Shown here: positions 16,280-25,329 of the stretch, in pieces
Layout: the number at the start of each line of letters is the position of its first letter
Position numbering within the stretch: position 1 is the stretch's first letter
Assembly: GCA_017472965.1 (NCBI GenBank)
Contig: JAFUNR010000010.1
Location: 62,001-126,000, forward strand
Source of the DNA: Oscillospiraceae bacterium
Lineage (GTDB): Bacteria; Bacillota; Clostridia; Oscillospirales; Ruminococcaceae
Length of the DNA stretch: 64,000 nucleotides
Reading direction: 5' to 3'
The notes under the pieces: model-generated
Databases searched by the model: none
Told to the model about the DNA's origin: nothing
What the model saw: only the letters and a program-made list of their open reading frames with translations
Program-made: the position numbers and the translations under genes

Positions 16280-18244
16280 TTATCCCTGCTGGGACTCTGC
16301 CCAGTATTCGTCAATTGCTTTTTTCAGCCGCTGCTGTGCATCCTCCAGAGAAATCCCTTTCAATTGCGTACCGGCCATCATCAGATGACCGCCGCCGCCC
16401 AGTTTCTCCATAATCACCTGCACATTCAGTTCACCCATGCTGCGTGCGGAGATATTCACCGTATCCCCCATCAGCACTCCCACAAAGCTGGCGCGGACCT
16501 CCTCGATTCCAAGCAGATCATTCGCAGCCTGCGGAATGACAACACGCATACTCTCCGGCAAGTCGCCGCTGAACGCCACCGCACAGTTGCGGTAAACATA
16601 TGCATTGCCAACGATCTTCGCCTTATGCATATAAGCCTCAAGCGTTCCGGCAAACAGCTGCTTGACACTGGCTGTCTGCGCACCCATCCGGCGAAGATAA
16701 CCGGCCGCTTCAAAGGTGCGTACACCGGTATGCACCGTAAAATCACGGGTATCCAGCATAATGCCGGCCAACAGGCCCTCTGCCTCCACAGGAAGCATCG
16801 GCTCTGTCTTCTGAATAAAATACGGCAGCAGCTCACTGACCATTTCACAGGCACTGGAGGCATAGCTTTCATGATAAAAAACGATGGCGTCATCAATGAA
16901 GCCGACCATTTTGCGGTGGTGATCAATGACCACTCTGCGCGGAATGGCATCAAACAGCTCTCTGCTTTCCAACAGACCCGGCACATGGGTATCCACAACA
17001 ACCAGTAAAGTGTTCTTTCCCACCGAGTTCATAGCCTGTTCAGGCAAAACCATGTCGCTGCCAAGACCCTCGTTTTCAAACCGGCGCACCATGGAACCGG
17101 CCAATGTACGCGCCTTGTTGATGGCAATGCACGCGGGCTTATGCAGACATTTGCAGATCCGCACCACACCCATCGCCGAACCAAGGCTATCCATATCCGA
17201 AAGCCGGTGTCCCATGACTACCACATTATCCGCAGCGGTAATCAACTCCGAAAGAGAACTGGCAATGATACGCGCTTTGACGCGGCTGCGTTTTTCCACA
17301 CTGTGCGAAACACCGCCGTAGAAGGAGTAGCCATCCTTATCCTTGACTGCCGCCTGATCGCCACCGCGGCCAAGCGCCAGATCCAACGCGGTCATCGCAC
17401 CTTCCTCCGCCACGGCAACGCTCTCTGCCCCGCGGCAGACACCAATGGATAGCGTGGTAATGCCAAGTTCACTGCTCAGACCGCGTACCGCATCCAGCAA
17501 CGAGAAACGATTCTCCAGCATACGGGCAAGATGCCGCTCTTCCACTACACACAAAAAACGTTCGGAAGAAATACGCACCGCAAAGCCGTTGCTGTATGCA
17601 TTGATATAGTCAATTACAGTATCCTGAACCGCACCTGTGATTTTACCCAATTCAGCCGGACGAAGGTCGCGCTTGAGTTCATCGTATGTATCCAGCAGAA
17701 TATGCAGCACTGCCGGACGAGTCGCTTCATATTCCGCCGCTTTCCATTTCAGCAAGGTATCTTCGAAAAGATACAGTACTGTCATATCAGAGGTTTCTTC
17801 CCGCATGCCGAATACGGTATACTTTTTTTCCTCCACATCAATACACTGCCCATTGGCCGAACAGTATTCTTCCGCATCCAGCCCTGCAATCACTTGCGAA
17901 ACAGAGGCACCGGCAGAGTCTGTACCATGCAGCAATTGCTGCAAAAAAGCTTCGTTATACCATACAATGCGCTTCTGAGCAAAAGCAACCACCGGAAGCG
18001 GCAGCGCCTGCACGGCTGCAGGCGCACCGCTTTTGCGTTCCAAATCACCGGCAAGCAGCAGCCGCAGGCCCCGGCGCAGCCACTGACTCAGGCCGAATAC
18101 CGCAGCACCGCAAAGCAGAAACAGGATAAGCCCCGCTGCCACCAGCCGCAGACTGTGAAAGGAAAGCAGCAGCGCACTGACAAGACAGCACAGCAGCAGC
18201 CAGATCATCACCAGCCAGACGGAGATCGACGGTCTTTTTTTCAT
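16280..18244 (-). CDS. gdpP: Cyclic-di-AMP phosphodiesterase GdpP
   Basis: The 654-aa protein starts at ATG 18242-18244 (MKKRPSISVW) with GAGGAT upstream. Two N-terminal TM segments (about 8-28 and 32-55) are followed by a PAS-like domain, a degenerate GGDEF domain (about 170-300) and a DHH/DHHA1 phosphodiesterase. Metal-binding motifs GHRLSDMDSLGSAM, VVDTHVPG and VIDHHRK, and the DHHA1 glycine motif GGGGH, are all present. It hydrolyses c-di-AMP and thereby tunes potassium and cell-wall homeostasis. It lies between rnj and rplI. Confidence 0.95.
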   Translation of the reverse strand: MKKRPSISVWLVMIWLLLCCLVSALLLSFHSLRLVAAGLILFLLCGAAVFGLSQWLRRGLRLLLAGDLERKSGAPAAVQALPLPVVAFAQKRIVWYNEAFLQQLLHGTDSAGASVSQVIAGLDAEEYCSANGQCIDVEEKKYTVFGMREETSDMTVLYLFEDTLLKWKAAEYEATRPAVLHILLDTYDELKRDLRPAELGKITGAVQDTVIDYINAYSNGFAVRISSERFLCVVEERHLARMLENRFSLLDAVRGLSSELGITTLSIGVCRGAESVAVAEEGAMTALDLALGRGGDQAAVKDKDGYSFYGGVSHSVEKRSRVKARIIASSLSELITAADNVVVMGHRLSDMDSLGSAMGVVRICKCLHKPACIAINKARTLAGSMVRRFENEGLGSDMVLPEQAMNSVGKNTLLVVVDTHVPGLLESRELFDAIPRRVVIDHHRKMVGFIDDAIVFYHESYASSACEMVSELLPYFIQKTEPMLPVEAEGLLAGIMLDTRDFTVHTGVRTFEAAGYLRRMGAQTASVKQLFAGTLEAYMHKAKIVGNAYVYRNCAVAFSGDLPESMRVVIPQAANDLLGIEEVRASFVGVLMGDTVNISARSMGELNVQVIMEKLGGGGHLMMAGTQLKGISLEDAQQRLKKAIDEYWAESQQG

Positions 18245-18312
18245 GGGCTTATCCTCACTTTCCTTGTAATGCAAACCGGATAACGCACAGCACCTGCTCA
18301 CAAGCCGACAAC

Positions 18313-20466
18313 TTACACTTCCATCAGGATCGGCAGAACCATCGGGCTGCGCTTGGTACGGCGGTAAAGCAGCTGTGAAACTTCTTCTCTGATGCGGGAT
18401 TTGACACTGGACCAATCGCGGGTACCGCTGGCCCAGCAACCGTACAGCACATCGTTGACACAGCGCCTCGCCTCGTCAATCAGATCCTCATTTTCGCGCA
18501 CATAAACAAATCCGCGGCTGACAATATCCGGCCCGCTGAGAATCTCACCGGAAACAGAATCCACTGTAGCAACAACGATAACCAGACCGTCCTGAGACAG
18601 ATGCTGACGGTCGCGCAGCACCACGCTGCCCACATCACCGATGCCAAGGCCGTCCACCAGCGTTTTTCCGGAAGGAACACTTGCTTCCAACACAATGGCT
18701 TTTTCGTTCAGCGCGATGCACTCACCGATATCCGGAATGTGGATGTTTTCTTCCGGGATCCCCTGTGCACGGGCAAGATCCGCGTGTTTTTTCAGCTGCT
18801 TGTACTCACCGTGAACAGGTATAAAGTATTTCGGCTTTACAAGGCTCATCATCAGGCTCAGCTCGCCCTGACAGGCGTGGCCGGAGGTGTGAACATCATA
18901 CATGGATTCATAAATGACATCCGCCCCCTGCTTCATCAGGCTGTTGACCACCTTGCCCACCATTTTTTCATTGCCGGGAATGGGCTTGGATGAGAAGATC
19001 ACAAAATCGCCGACACCGATACGCACATTGCGATGCATACCGCCGCTCATACGGGAAAGTGCCGACAAGGGTTCTCCCTGACTGCCAGTGGTAACGATCA
19101 CAAGTTTTTCCGGCGGATAGTTATTGATTGTCTCAATATCGATCAGAAGCGTGGAAGGAGCATTCAAATATCCCAATTCCAGCGCCATATCAATGTTGTT
19201 AATCATGCTGCGGCCGCTGACGGCCACCTTGCGGTCGTATTTGACCGCCATATTGAAAATCTGCTGAATGCGCTGAATATTGGAAGCGAATGTCGCAATA
19301 ATAATGCGCTTATTTTCTGCCATCCCAAACAGCATTTCAAAGCTGCGTCCAACCGTCCGTTCACTGTTTGAGTAGCCGGGACGTTCAGCATTGGTGGAGT
19401 CACTGAGCAGAGCCAACACTCCACGCTCACCGTAAGCTGCGAATTCGCCAAGATTGATAGGCTTATCCGACACCGGCGTATAATCGATTTTAAAATCGCC
19501 GGTCTGCAGAACTGTACCCGCAGGACAGGTGATCGCCAGAGCGATGGCATCCGGAATAGAGTGATTGACTCGCAGAGGATCAATTTCAAAACAGCCCAGA
19601 TGGAATTTCTCTCCAGGGGTAACGAGCCGCAGCTCCACATCTCCAAGGAGGTTATGTTCGCGCAGCTTGTTCTCAATCAATCCGAGGGTCAGGCGAGTAC
19701 CATATACCGGTACCTTGCACTCTTTCAGAAAATACGGCAGCGCACCGGTATGATCTTCGTGACCATGCGTAATGACAATTCCTTTGATTTTATTGATATT
19801 CTGCATGGCGTAAGTGAATTCGGGAATAACCAGATCCACGCCAAGCATTTCGGAATCCGGGAAAAGCGAGCCGCAGTCCACAATGAACATATCGCCCTGA
19901 TACTCATACAGGGTCATGTTCTTGCCGACTTCACCAAGACCACCCAACGGAATGATACGCACCGGGGCACCGCTCTTGCCTTTGCTTTGGCGGCGGGCGG
20001 TCTGCTGTGCCGCCGGAAGCAACACGGCGGAATCACCCTTTTTCGTTCCGCGCTTTACACCCGGAACTCCCGTTGCAAGTGTTTCTGCTGTAGAATTCTG
20101 TGCATTTTTGGCGCGGCGTGCCGAATTCTTCGGCGCAGCTTTACTATCTTTTTTCCGGTTTTGTCCGGTCGCTTCCTGTGCGGCATCACTTGCCTTTTTT
20201 GTCTTTCCGCGGGACTGCTTTGCCGGCTGTTTTGCATCGGATTTCGCAGCATTCTGAGATGCCTTATCTGCAGCGGATTTTCCACGCGGCTTCTGTGCGG
20301 TCGGTTTTCCGCCCTTAGCCGCTTGTTTGACTGCTCCCTCGTTCTGTTCCTGCTGTGCAGCTTTTTTCGCCGCACGCTGATGCGTGTGGCGTACACCATT
20401 CTTCACCTGCTGCTCCTGCTCGGCACCCTGCGTGTTCTTCTTTTTATTTTGAGAATTTTCTGCCAT
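18313..20466 (-). CDS. rnj: Ribonuclease J with long low-complexity N-terminal extension
   Basis: The 717-aa protein starts at ATG 20464-20466 (MAENSQNKKK), behind GGAGATAATT. Residues 1 to about 165 are an unstructured Lys/Ala/Gln/Ser-rich tail absent from Bacillus RNase J. The catalytic part begins at about 172 (VRIIPLGGLGEVGKNMTLYE) with the metallo-beta-lactamase motif HGHEDH, the beta-CASP motif region and the C-terminal domain. It provides 5'-3' exo- and endoribonuclease activity in mRNA turnover. The basic tail may bind RNA or partners (inference). A long leader with a strong promoter lies upstream at 20467-20835. Confidence 0.95.
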   Translation of the reverse strand: MAENSQNKKKNTQGAEQEQQVKNGVRHTHQRAAKKAAQQEQNEGAVKQAAKGGKPTAQKPRGKSAADKASQNAAKSDAKQPAKQSRGKTKKASDAAQEATGQNRKKDSKAAPKNSARRAKNAQNSTAETLATGVPGVKRGTKKGDSAVLLPAAQQTARRQSKGKSGAPVRIIPLGGLGEVGKNMTLYEYQGDMFIVDCGSLFPDSEMLGVDLVIPEFTYAMQNINKIKGIVITHGHEDHTGALPYFLKECKVPVYGTRLTLGLIENKLREHNLLGDVELRLVTPGEKFHLGCFEIDPLRVNHSIPDAIALAITCPAGTVLQTGDFKIDYTPVSDKPINLGEFAAYGERGVLALLSDSTNAERPGYSNSERTVGRSFEMLFGMAENKRIIIATFASNIQRIQQIFNMAVKYDRKVAVSGRSMINNIDMALELGYLNAPSTLLIDIETINNYPPEKLVIVTTGSQGEPLSALSRMSGGMHRNVRIGVGDFVIFSSKPIPGNEKMVGKVVNSLMKQGADVIYESMYDVHTSGHACQGELSLMMSLVKPKYFIPVHGEYKQLKKHADLARAQGIPEENIHIPDIGECIALNEKAIVLEASVPSGKTLVDGLGIGDVGSVVLRDRQHLSQDGLVIVVATVDSVSGEILSGPDIVSRGFVYVRENEDLIDEARRCVNDVLYGCWASGTRDWSSVKSRIREEVSQLLYRRTKRSPMVLPILMEV

Positions 20467-20599
20467 AATTATCTCCATTTCCCATTTTACTGCCACCGTT
20501 TTTTCTCCACATCAAAACCGGCTTATGCAGCACAATATACCGGCACAAGCACCGTGCCGTCCTCTTTTCATTTATAATTGACGCAAATCAGCAATCAAA

Positions 20600-20800
20600 T
20601 ACAACACAGAAAGCCCTGCTCTCTATTTACGACAGAGACAGAGCTTCTGCGGCAACGTCCGCCTGTGGTGAATACAGAACGCGCCTCATTCAGTTTCGAA
20701 GCCGGAAGAATCGCAGGCGGCAAAGCACTGGCTCACCCTATGATTCTTTCGTAAAACCGCAGGCCGGTAGCATGCACTGCGGATACCGTACTCTAACTTA
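20600..20800 (-). ncRNA. Candidate structured small RNA or rnj 5' leader
   Basis: The predicted transcript starts near 20800. Reading on the minus strand it offers CCGCAG...CTGCGG (hairpin 1) and GAAAGAATC...GATTCTTC (hairpin 2). The loop of hairpin 2 contains CCGCCTG, which is complementary to CAGGCGG further downstream, a possible pseudoknot. A TGAAT...ATTCA pair follows, and then a hairpin of about 16 bp at 20607-20649 with only a weak T-rich tail. It could be a free ~200-nt RNA or a regulatory leader of rnj. I looked for RNase P RNA, tmRNA, SRP RNA and classical riboswitch signatures and found none. Identity unknown. Confidence 0.5.
20607..20649 (-). terminator. Long imperfect hairpin, possible terminator or attenuator upstream of rnj
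   Basis: CAGAAGCTCTGTCTCT pairs with AGAGAGCAGGGCTTTCTG with two single-base bulges, around a 9-nt loop. The following TGTTGTATTTG is only moderately T-rich, so termination may be partial or regulated. Confidence 0.4.
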
Positions 20801-20806
20801 TTTTAT

Positions 20807-20835
20807 ATGATAATATTTTTTTGCGTTTCTGTCAA
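20807..20835 (-). promoter_or_regulatory. Promoter of the rnj leader / candidate small RNA
   Basis: On the minus strand, TTGACA (20830-20835) is 17 nt from TATCAT (20807-20812), with an A-rich spacer. The start site is expected near 20800, some 330 nt upstream of the rnj start codon. Confidence 0.7.
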
Positions 20836-20894
20836 GTTATATGCCCCCATACGCCATTGTTTTCCTCTTTGCAGCACTTTTTCAAGGTTTCGCC

Positions 20895-20923
20895 TTGCGC
20901 TTGCGCTTCAATTAGGCTATACT
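20895..20923 (+). promoter_or_regulatory. rnhA promoter
   Basis: TTGCGC (20895-20900) and TATACT (20918-20923) are separated by 17 nt. The start site would be near 20930, giving a leader of about 27 nt before rnhA. Confidence 0.65.
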
Positions 20924-20956
20924 AATTAAATACAGTAAAATTCAGGATGGTATGAT

Positions 20957-21394
20957 ATGAAAGAAGTCTGGATATACAGCGACGGTGCCTGCAGCGGAAA
21001 CCCCGGGCCCGGCGGCTGGGGAGCGATCCTTCGTTACGGCGAACATGAAAAAGCCATCTGCGGAGGCGAGGCACAAACCACCAATAACCGTATGGAACTG
21101 ACTGCCGTACTTTCGGCGCTTGCTATGCTTAAAGAACCCTGTAAAGTTCACCTTGTCAGTGATTCCAAATATGTGCTGGATGCTCTTTCCAAGGGCTGGG
21201 TTTGGGGCTGGAAGAAAAAAGGCTGGATCAAAAGCGACAAGAAGCCCGCATTAAATGTGGATCTCTGGGAACAGCTTCTGCCGCACATTACCCGCCACGA
21301 AATGGTGTATGAATGGATCAAGGGTCATGCCGGTCATCCGGAAAACGAACGCTGTGATGCCATGGCCGTTGCAGAAAGCCAGAAGTATAAATGA
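20957..21394 (+). CDS. rnhA: Ribonuclease HI
   Basis: The 145-aa enzyme cleaves RNA in RNA-DNA hybrids. The catalytic carboxylates are visible: D9 in [16 protein letters not shown], the Glu of NNRMELTAV, the Asp of VSDSKYV and the C-terminal Asp of NERCDAMA. The basic protrusion ([13 protein letters not shown]) of the E. coli-type enzyme is present. The start ATG follows AGGATGG. It probably leads a transcript with mnmA. Confidence 0.96.
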   Translation: MKEVWIYSDGACSGNPGPGGWGAILRYGEHEKAICGGEAQTTNNRMELTAVLSALAMLKEPCKVHLVSDSKYVLDALSKGWVWGWKKKGWIKSDKKPALNVDLWEQLLPHITRHEMVYEWIKGHAGHPENERCDAMAVAESQKYK

Positions 21395-21428
21395 TCAAAA
21401 CAAAATAAGGAAAACGGAGAGTTTACCT

Positions 21429-22493
21429 ATGAGTGAATATGCACTGAGCAATTTTATGACCAGCACCACCGATAAAGTTCTGGTGGGTATGTCCGGCGGC
21501 GTGGATTCTTCTGTCTGCGTGCGTATCCTGCAGGATCAGGGTTTTGAAGTAGAAGGCCTTGTGCTGGAGTTCTCCCCTGCCCATAAGCCAGCCGTGGAAG
21601 CCGCACTTGCAGCTGCCAAAAAGCTGGGTATTCCTCTGCATGTCCAAAAGTGCTATGAAGAGTTTGAAAAAGAAGTTATTGAACCTTTTTGCCGCGAATA
21701 TTGTGCCGGCGTTACCCCCAGTCCCTGCATTCGTTGCAATCCCGCTGTGAAATTCAAGCTTCTGGCAGCCGCTGCCAAAGAAATGGGTATCGAATTCATC
21801 GCCACCGGCCACTATGCCCGCGTGGAAGAAGGCGACGACGGCGTATACCGCATTGCCTGTGCAGAGAGCCGTTCCCGCGACCAGAGTTATATGCTGTATC
21901 GCCTGCCGCAGGAAATTCTCGCAAAGCTGATCCTGCCGCTGGGTGAATTTGAAAAAGAGGATGTTCGCGCCATAGCCATGGAGAGCAAGCTGCCCTGTGC
22001 CGATACGCCGGACAGTCAGGAGATCTGCTTTATTCCCGACGGCAACTATCCGGACTATATCTCCGCACGCGGCTGCATCGGAAAAGCAGGCCGCTTCATC
22101 GGGCCGGACGGACAGGATCTGGGCGAACATCAAGGTGTTCTTCGTTACACTATTGGCCAGCGCCGCGGTTTGAATCTGGCACTGGGCAAACCGGTATTCG
22201 TCAAGCGTATTCTGGAAAACGGCGACATCCAGCTGGCATGGGCCGGTGAAGAATTCTACACTGTCCTGACGCTGAATGATGTACTGACAGCTGACGGCTG
22301 CCCTCTGAACGGCGAATATAAAGTTAAAATTCGCAGCGCAGCCAAGCCGGTCAGCTGCAATGTGAACACCGAAGCCGGCACAGTGACTGTCACCTTCCCT
22401 GAGCCGGTACGCGCCCCTGCTCCCGGCCAGAGTGCCGTTTTCTACCGCAGCGATGTTGTCATGGGCGGCGGTATCATTCAGGATATGCAGTGA
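21429..22493 (+). CDS. mnmA: tRNA-specific 2-thiouridylase MnmA
   Basis: The 354-aa protein starts at ATG 21429 (MSEYALSNF) with GGAGAG upstream. It carries the PP-loop LVGMSGGVDSSV, the first catalytic cysteine in SPCIRCNPAVKF, the ATGHYARV motif and the second cysteine in TPDSQEICFIPDGNY. It adds the 2-thio group to U34 of tRNA-Lys/Glu/Gln using sulfur from a cysteine desulfurase relay. The C-terminal beta-barrel (QRRGLNLALGKPVFV) is complete. Confidence 0.94.
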   Translation: MSEYALSNFMTSTTDKVLVGMSGGVDSSVCVRILQDQGFEVEGLVLEFSPAHKPAVEAALAAAKKLGIPLHVQKCYEEFEKEVIEPFCREYCAGVTPSPCIRCNPAVKFKLLAAAAKEMGIEFIATGHYARVEEGDDGVYRIACAESRSRDQSYMLYRLPQEILAKLILPLGEFEKEDVRAIAMESKLPCADTPDSQEICFIPDGNYPDYISARGCIGKAGRFIGPDGQDLGEHQGVLRYTIGQRRGLNLALGKPVFVKRILENGDIQLAWAGEEFYTVLTLNDVLTADGCPLNGEYKVKIRSAAKPVSCNVNTEAGTVTVTFPEPVRAPAPGQSAVFYRSDVVMGGGIIQDMQ

Positions 22494-22515
22494 TTTTCTT
22501 TGCGAGGATCGTTCC

Positions 22516-23538
22516 ATGGATAAATGTACTGTGAACAGACTGGAATGCTTTGAAGATACTATCCGCAGTGCACAGATGCCGGCAGACGAGCGCAGCCGGT
22601 TTTCCCGCTATTGCGATTTTATCTATTACCCTTCCAGCATAACGCCCGGTCTCACTCTGGCTATGCGAATCTGTAAGCCGGAGCAGCCAGGTTATATTCT
22701 GGCAACCACACACGGCTGGCACATGACGATCCCTGCTTTCGAAGAATACAGCCGCCCCTGCTCCAGTTATCTGTATGTGGAAGTCGACATGCGCGGCCGC
22801 GCATATTCACAGGGACAACAGGACTGTAATGGCTGGGAACTTTACGATGTGATCGATGCCATCGAGTATGTAAAAAAGCACTATGCCGAATATATACTTG
22901 ATCCGGATGTGGTTTATTTTGACGCCGGAAGCGGCGGCGGCGGAAACGCCATGGCCATCGCCTGTAAGTTCCCTGACTATTTTTCACATGTCAGCGCTCT
23001 GTGCGGGATTTCGGATTACGCACTTTGGTATGATAATGACTCCGTGGGCGAATTCCGCGATGAGATGGATATCTGGATCGGCCCGCGCAGCAATGATACA
23101 GCCTACCGCGCCCGCAGCGGAGCTTCTTTGGTACAGAACCTGTGTTCCCCTATGTGCATCGTTCACGGTGAGACGGATTTCCGTGTTCCAAGTGAACATT
23201 CCAGACGCTTTATCGCCGCAGCAGAGGCTGCAGGAAACGGTGATCTGATCCGGTATTGGCAGATCCCGGGCGTCGGCACCAATGCCCATTGGGGTAACGC
23301 CACACCGGAGCAGCTGGCATGCATCGAACAATTCTGTGAAGAAGGTCGCTGCGCTAATCGTATACCGGTCGACATCCCCCGCAAAGGAAAAATGCTGGCT
23401 GGTGGATATCTGATCACTAAAAAATTTTCCGTGATTCTTAAAAATTTGGATGCGATCGCGGAAGTTACATATGATTTGGATTCCGGTCTGCTGCAGGTGA
23501 GCGGTGCCGAAGTTGTCCATGCCGCATTTCATTCTTAA
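22516..23538 (+). CDS. Alpha/beta hydrolase, S9-like
   Basis: The 340-aa protein starts at ATG 22516 with GAGGATC upstream. The candidate nucleophile lies in FDAGSGGGGNAMA, where the usual GxSxG has Ala at the first position. The acid is in VHGETDFRVPSEH, the typical S9 HGxxDxxVP motif, and the histidine lies in GTNAHWGNATPEQ. There is no signal peptide. It resembles prolyl-oligopeptidase-type or acyl esterase folds; the substrate is unknown. It is 22 bp after mnmA and ends at a strong bidirectional terminator. Confidence 0.7.
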   Translation: MDKCTVNRLECFEDTIRSAQMPADERSRFSRYCDFIYYPSSITPGLTLAMRICKPEQPGYILATTHGWHMTIPAFEEYSRPCSSYLYVEVDMRGRAYSQGQQDCNGWELYDVIDAIEYVKKHYAEYILDPDVVYFDAGSGGGGNAMAIACKFPDYFSHVSALCGISDYALWYDNDSVGEFRDEMDIWIGPRSNDTAYRARSGASLVQNLCSPMCIVHGETDFRVPSEHSRRFIAAAEAAGNGDLIRYWQIPGVGTNAHWGNATPEQLACIEQFCEEGRCANRIPVDIPRKGKMLAGGYLITKKFSVILKNLDAIAEVTYDLDSGLLQVSGAEVVHAAFHS

Positions 23539-23545
23539 TATCGAA

Positions 23546-23590
23546 AAAAATCTCCATCGCAGGCAACCAAAGCCCGCGATGGAGATTTTT
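23546..23590. terminator. Bidirectional terminator
   Basis: The perfect 15-bp stem AAAAATCTCCATCGC / GCGATGGAGATTTTT has a 15-nt loop, between the convergent hydrolase and metallo-beta-lactamase-fold genes. Confidence 0.92.
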
Positions 23591-23605
23591 GCAGATCCGA
23601 TCCAA

Positions 23606-24445
23606 TTAGTCAAGATCATAAGGCAGCGTCAGATGCGCATCGCCATCCTTGATGATGAAATGATGCTTTACGCCCATTTCTTCCATCCATGTTCGTGTCT
23701 CGATGGTTTTCCAGCCATGGGTGTTGAAGCCCAGACCGACATCGTTATCCCACAACTGCTGCGTTGCACACCAGAAGCAGCATTTCGGAGCAACTGCCTC
23801 GTAGACATCACGGCGCACGCCCCCCTGTCCATGGTGCGACATCTGCACAAAATCGCTCTTCAGCTCATCACCATACATTGCAAGCAGCTTTTTGCCGCCG
23901 CTTTTTGCCAGATCGGCCAGAATCAGCAGTTTCTGTCCTGCCAGTGTGATACGAATAACCATGGAGGAATCATTGTACGCCTCCTCGGTAAAGCTTGCAT
24001 CATGTGTATACAAAATGTCAAACTTTGCCTCGCCAACCTGATAAGTATCCCCCTGCGTGGCAAATTCCAGCACATCTGCAATTTTTGCACGGATGGGATA
24101 GAACTTATCAATGTGAGTGGCTCCGATATTGACATCGTATTTCGCAAGGAACTGACGGGACGGGAAATGATGATAGATCTGCTTGATGATCACTGGCGCA
24201 TCGGTACTGACCAGCTGGATCAGCGCACCGGTATGATCCAGATGCGGGTGTGTCAAAAACCACACATCGACCGTCGGCGTATCGCTGCCGGTAACGGCTT
24301 TCAAATTATCCAGCAGATGCTCAGCATCGCCCGCAGTACCGCCATCAATGACAATGATTTTGCCATCAGCGGTCTCAATGATAAAGGAGAGCATCCATTC
24401 GTGTGTCTTGTGTGTCAGAAAATGAATACGGTTTTCATGTTTCAT
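23606..24445 (-). CDS. Metallo-beta-lactamase-fold protein, downstream paralog
   Basis: The 279-aa protein has the metal motif THPHLDHTGAL near residue 65, preceded by KIIVIDGG and followed by LILADLAKSG and the late motif MSHHGQGGV, all as in ComEC/Rec2-type or YycJ-like hydrolases. It has no TM segment or signal peptide. It lies 24 bp downstream of a paralog of identical length (24470-25309) with the same opening architecture (HENRxxFLxxx...MxSFIIETADGKII). Substrate unknown; probably a phosphodiester or lactone hydrolase. A GGGGAGAGA site precedes the ATG. Confidence 0.75.
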   Translation of the reverse strand: MKHENRIHFLTHKTHEWMLSFIIETADGKIIVIDGGTAGDAEHLLDNLKAVTGSDTPTVDVWFLTHPHLDHTGALIQLVSTDAPVIIKQIYHHFPSRQFLAKYDVNIGATHIDKFYPIRAKIADVLEFATQGDTYQVGEAKFDILYTHDASFTEEAYNDSSMVIRITLAGQKLLILADLAKSGGKKLLAMYGDELKSDFVQMSHHGQGGVRRDVYEAVAPKCCFWCATQQLWDNDVGLGFNTHGWKTIETRTWMEEMGVKHHFIIKDGDAHLTLPYDLD

Positions 24446-24469
24446 AGGTGTTTGTCTCTCCCCATTGTT

Positions 24470-25309
24470 TTAGTCGAAATCAAAAGGCAGCGGAATGACA
24501 TGGTCGCCGTCTTTATTGACAAAATGTCTCTTGACTCGCAGCTCACTCATCCAGCCGCGAACGATCACCGTTTGGAAAGTATGCGTGTCATAACCCTTGC
24601 CGGCATCGTTTTCCCATAGCCACAGCGGGGCACACCACAGGCAGCCCTTGGGGGCAACAGCCTGATATACAGACTTATCCACACCATTCTGGCCGTGATG
24701 GGCCATCTGAACAAAGTCACTCTTCAACTCAACGCCGTAAAGAGAAAGCAGTTTTTCACCGGCTTCAATGCCCAGATCGCCAAGGAACAACACCGTCTGT
24801 CCGCCCAGTGTCAGGCGGAACACGGTACTGGACTCGTTGATTCCAAACCGGGTCAATGCGGGATCATAGGTGAAAAGCACATCGATCTGCGCCTCGCCGA
24901 TCCGGTAGCTGTCGCCACGGGTCACGATCTCGGAAATCGGCAGCAGATATTTGCGGGCGGCAAGGAAACCGGCGACTTCGCCTTCATCCCGGGGCTCTCT
25001 GCTGCGCAGCCACTGTACCGAGGGAAAATTATAGTACAATGCACCGATCGTCAGTCTGTCGAAACCATTTTCCACCAGCTTGAGCAGGGCGCAGATGTGA
25101 TCGCTGTGCGCATGTGTCAACAGCCAGGCATCCACATGGGGCTTTTCGCTGCCGGTGATATTTTTCAATGTATCCAGCAGATGCTGCGCATCATCCGCAT
25201 AACCTCCATCCACCACAATAATCTTGCCGTCAGCAGTTTCAATGATAAAACTCATCATCTGGCGGGGGTTCTGATTCGCCAGAAAATACATCCTGTTTTC
25301 ATGCAGCAT
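24470..25309 (-). CDS. Metallo-beta-lactamase-fold protein, upstream paralog
   Basis: The 279-aa protein has metal motif LTHAHSDHICAL, later FLGDLGIEAGEKLL and AHHGQNGV. Its length and layout are the same as those of the downstream gene, so the pair is a tandem duplication with clear divergence. The start ATG is behind AAAGGAGA. It lies 20 bp after fbp on the same strand and is probably co-transcribed with it. Function unknown beyond the fold. Confidence 0.75.
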   Translation of the reverse strand: MLHENRMYFLANQNPRQMMSFIIETADGKIIVVDGGYADDAQHLLDTLKNITGSEKPHVDAWLLTHAHSDHICALLKLVENGFDRLTIGALYYNFPSVQWLRSREPRDEGEVAGFLAARKYLLPISEIVTRGDSYRIGEAQIDVLFTYDPALTRFGINESSTVFRLTLGGQTVLFLGDLGIEAGEKLLSLYGVELKSDFVQMAHHGQNGVDKSVYQAVAPKGCLWCAPLWLWENDAGKGYDTHTFQTVIVRGWMSELRVKRHFVNKDGDHVIPLPFDFD

Positions 25310-25329
25310 GATTCTTTCTCCTTTTCAGA

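Larger units (their letters stand above)
20467..20956. other. 490-bp non-coding interval between rnj and rnhA
   Basis: No plausible protein gene is present here. On the minus strand it contains a sigma-A promoter (20807-20835), a region with several nested and long-range complementary segments (about 20650-20800), a long imperfect hairpin (20607-20649), and then about 110 nt of leader to rnj. On the plus strand it contains the rnhA promoter (20895-20923). Confidence 0.8.

Noticed and set aside
14302..16413. 703-residue plus-strand open frame
   Set aside because: Antisense to tilS, dnaB and rplI, whose motifs are unambiguous.
20600..20800. RNase P RNA, tmRNA, SRP RNA or 6S RNA
   Set aside because: No GAGGAAAGUC element, no tRNA-like CCA end with tag, no SRP apical-loop motif, and the ends do not pair as 6S requires. 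Kept only as an unidentified structured RNA.
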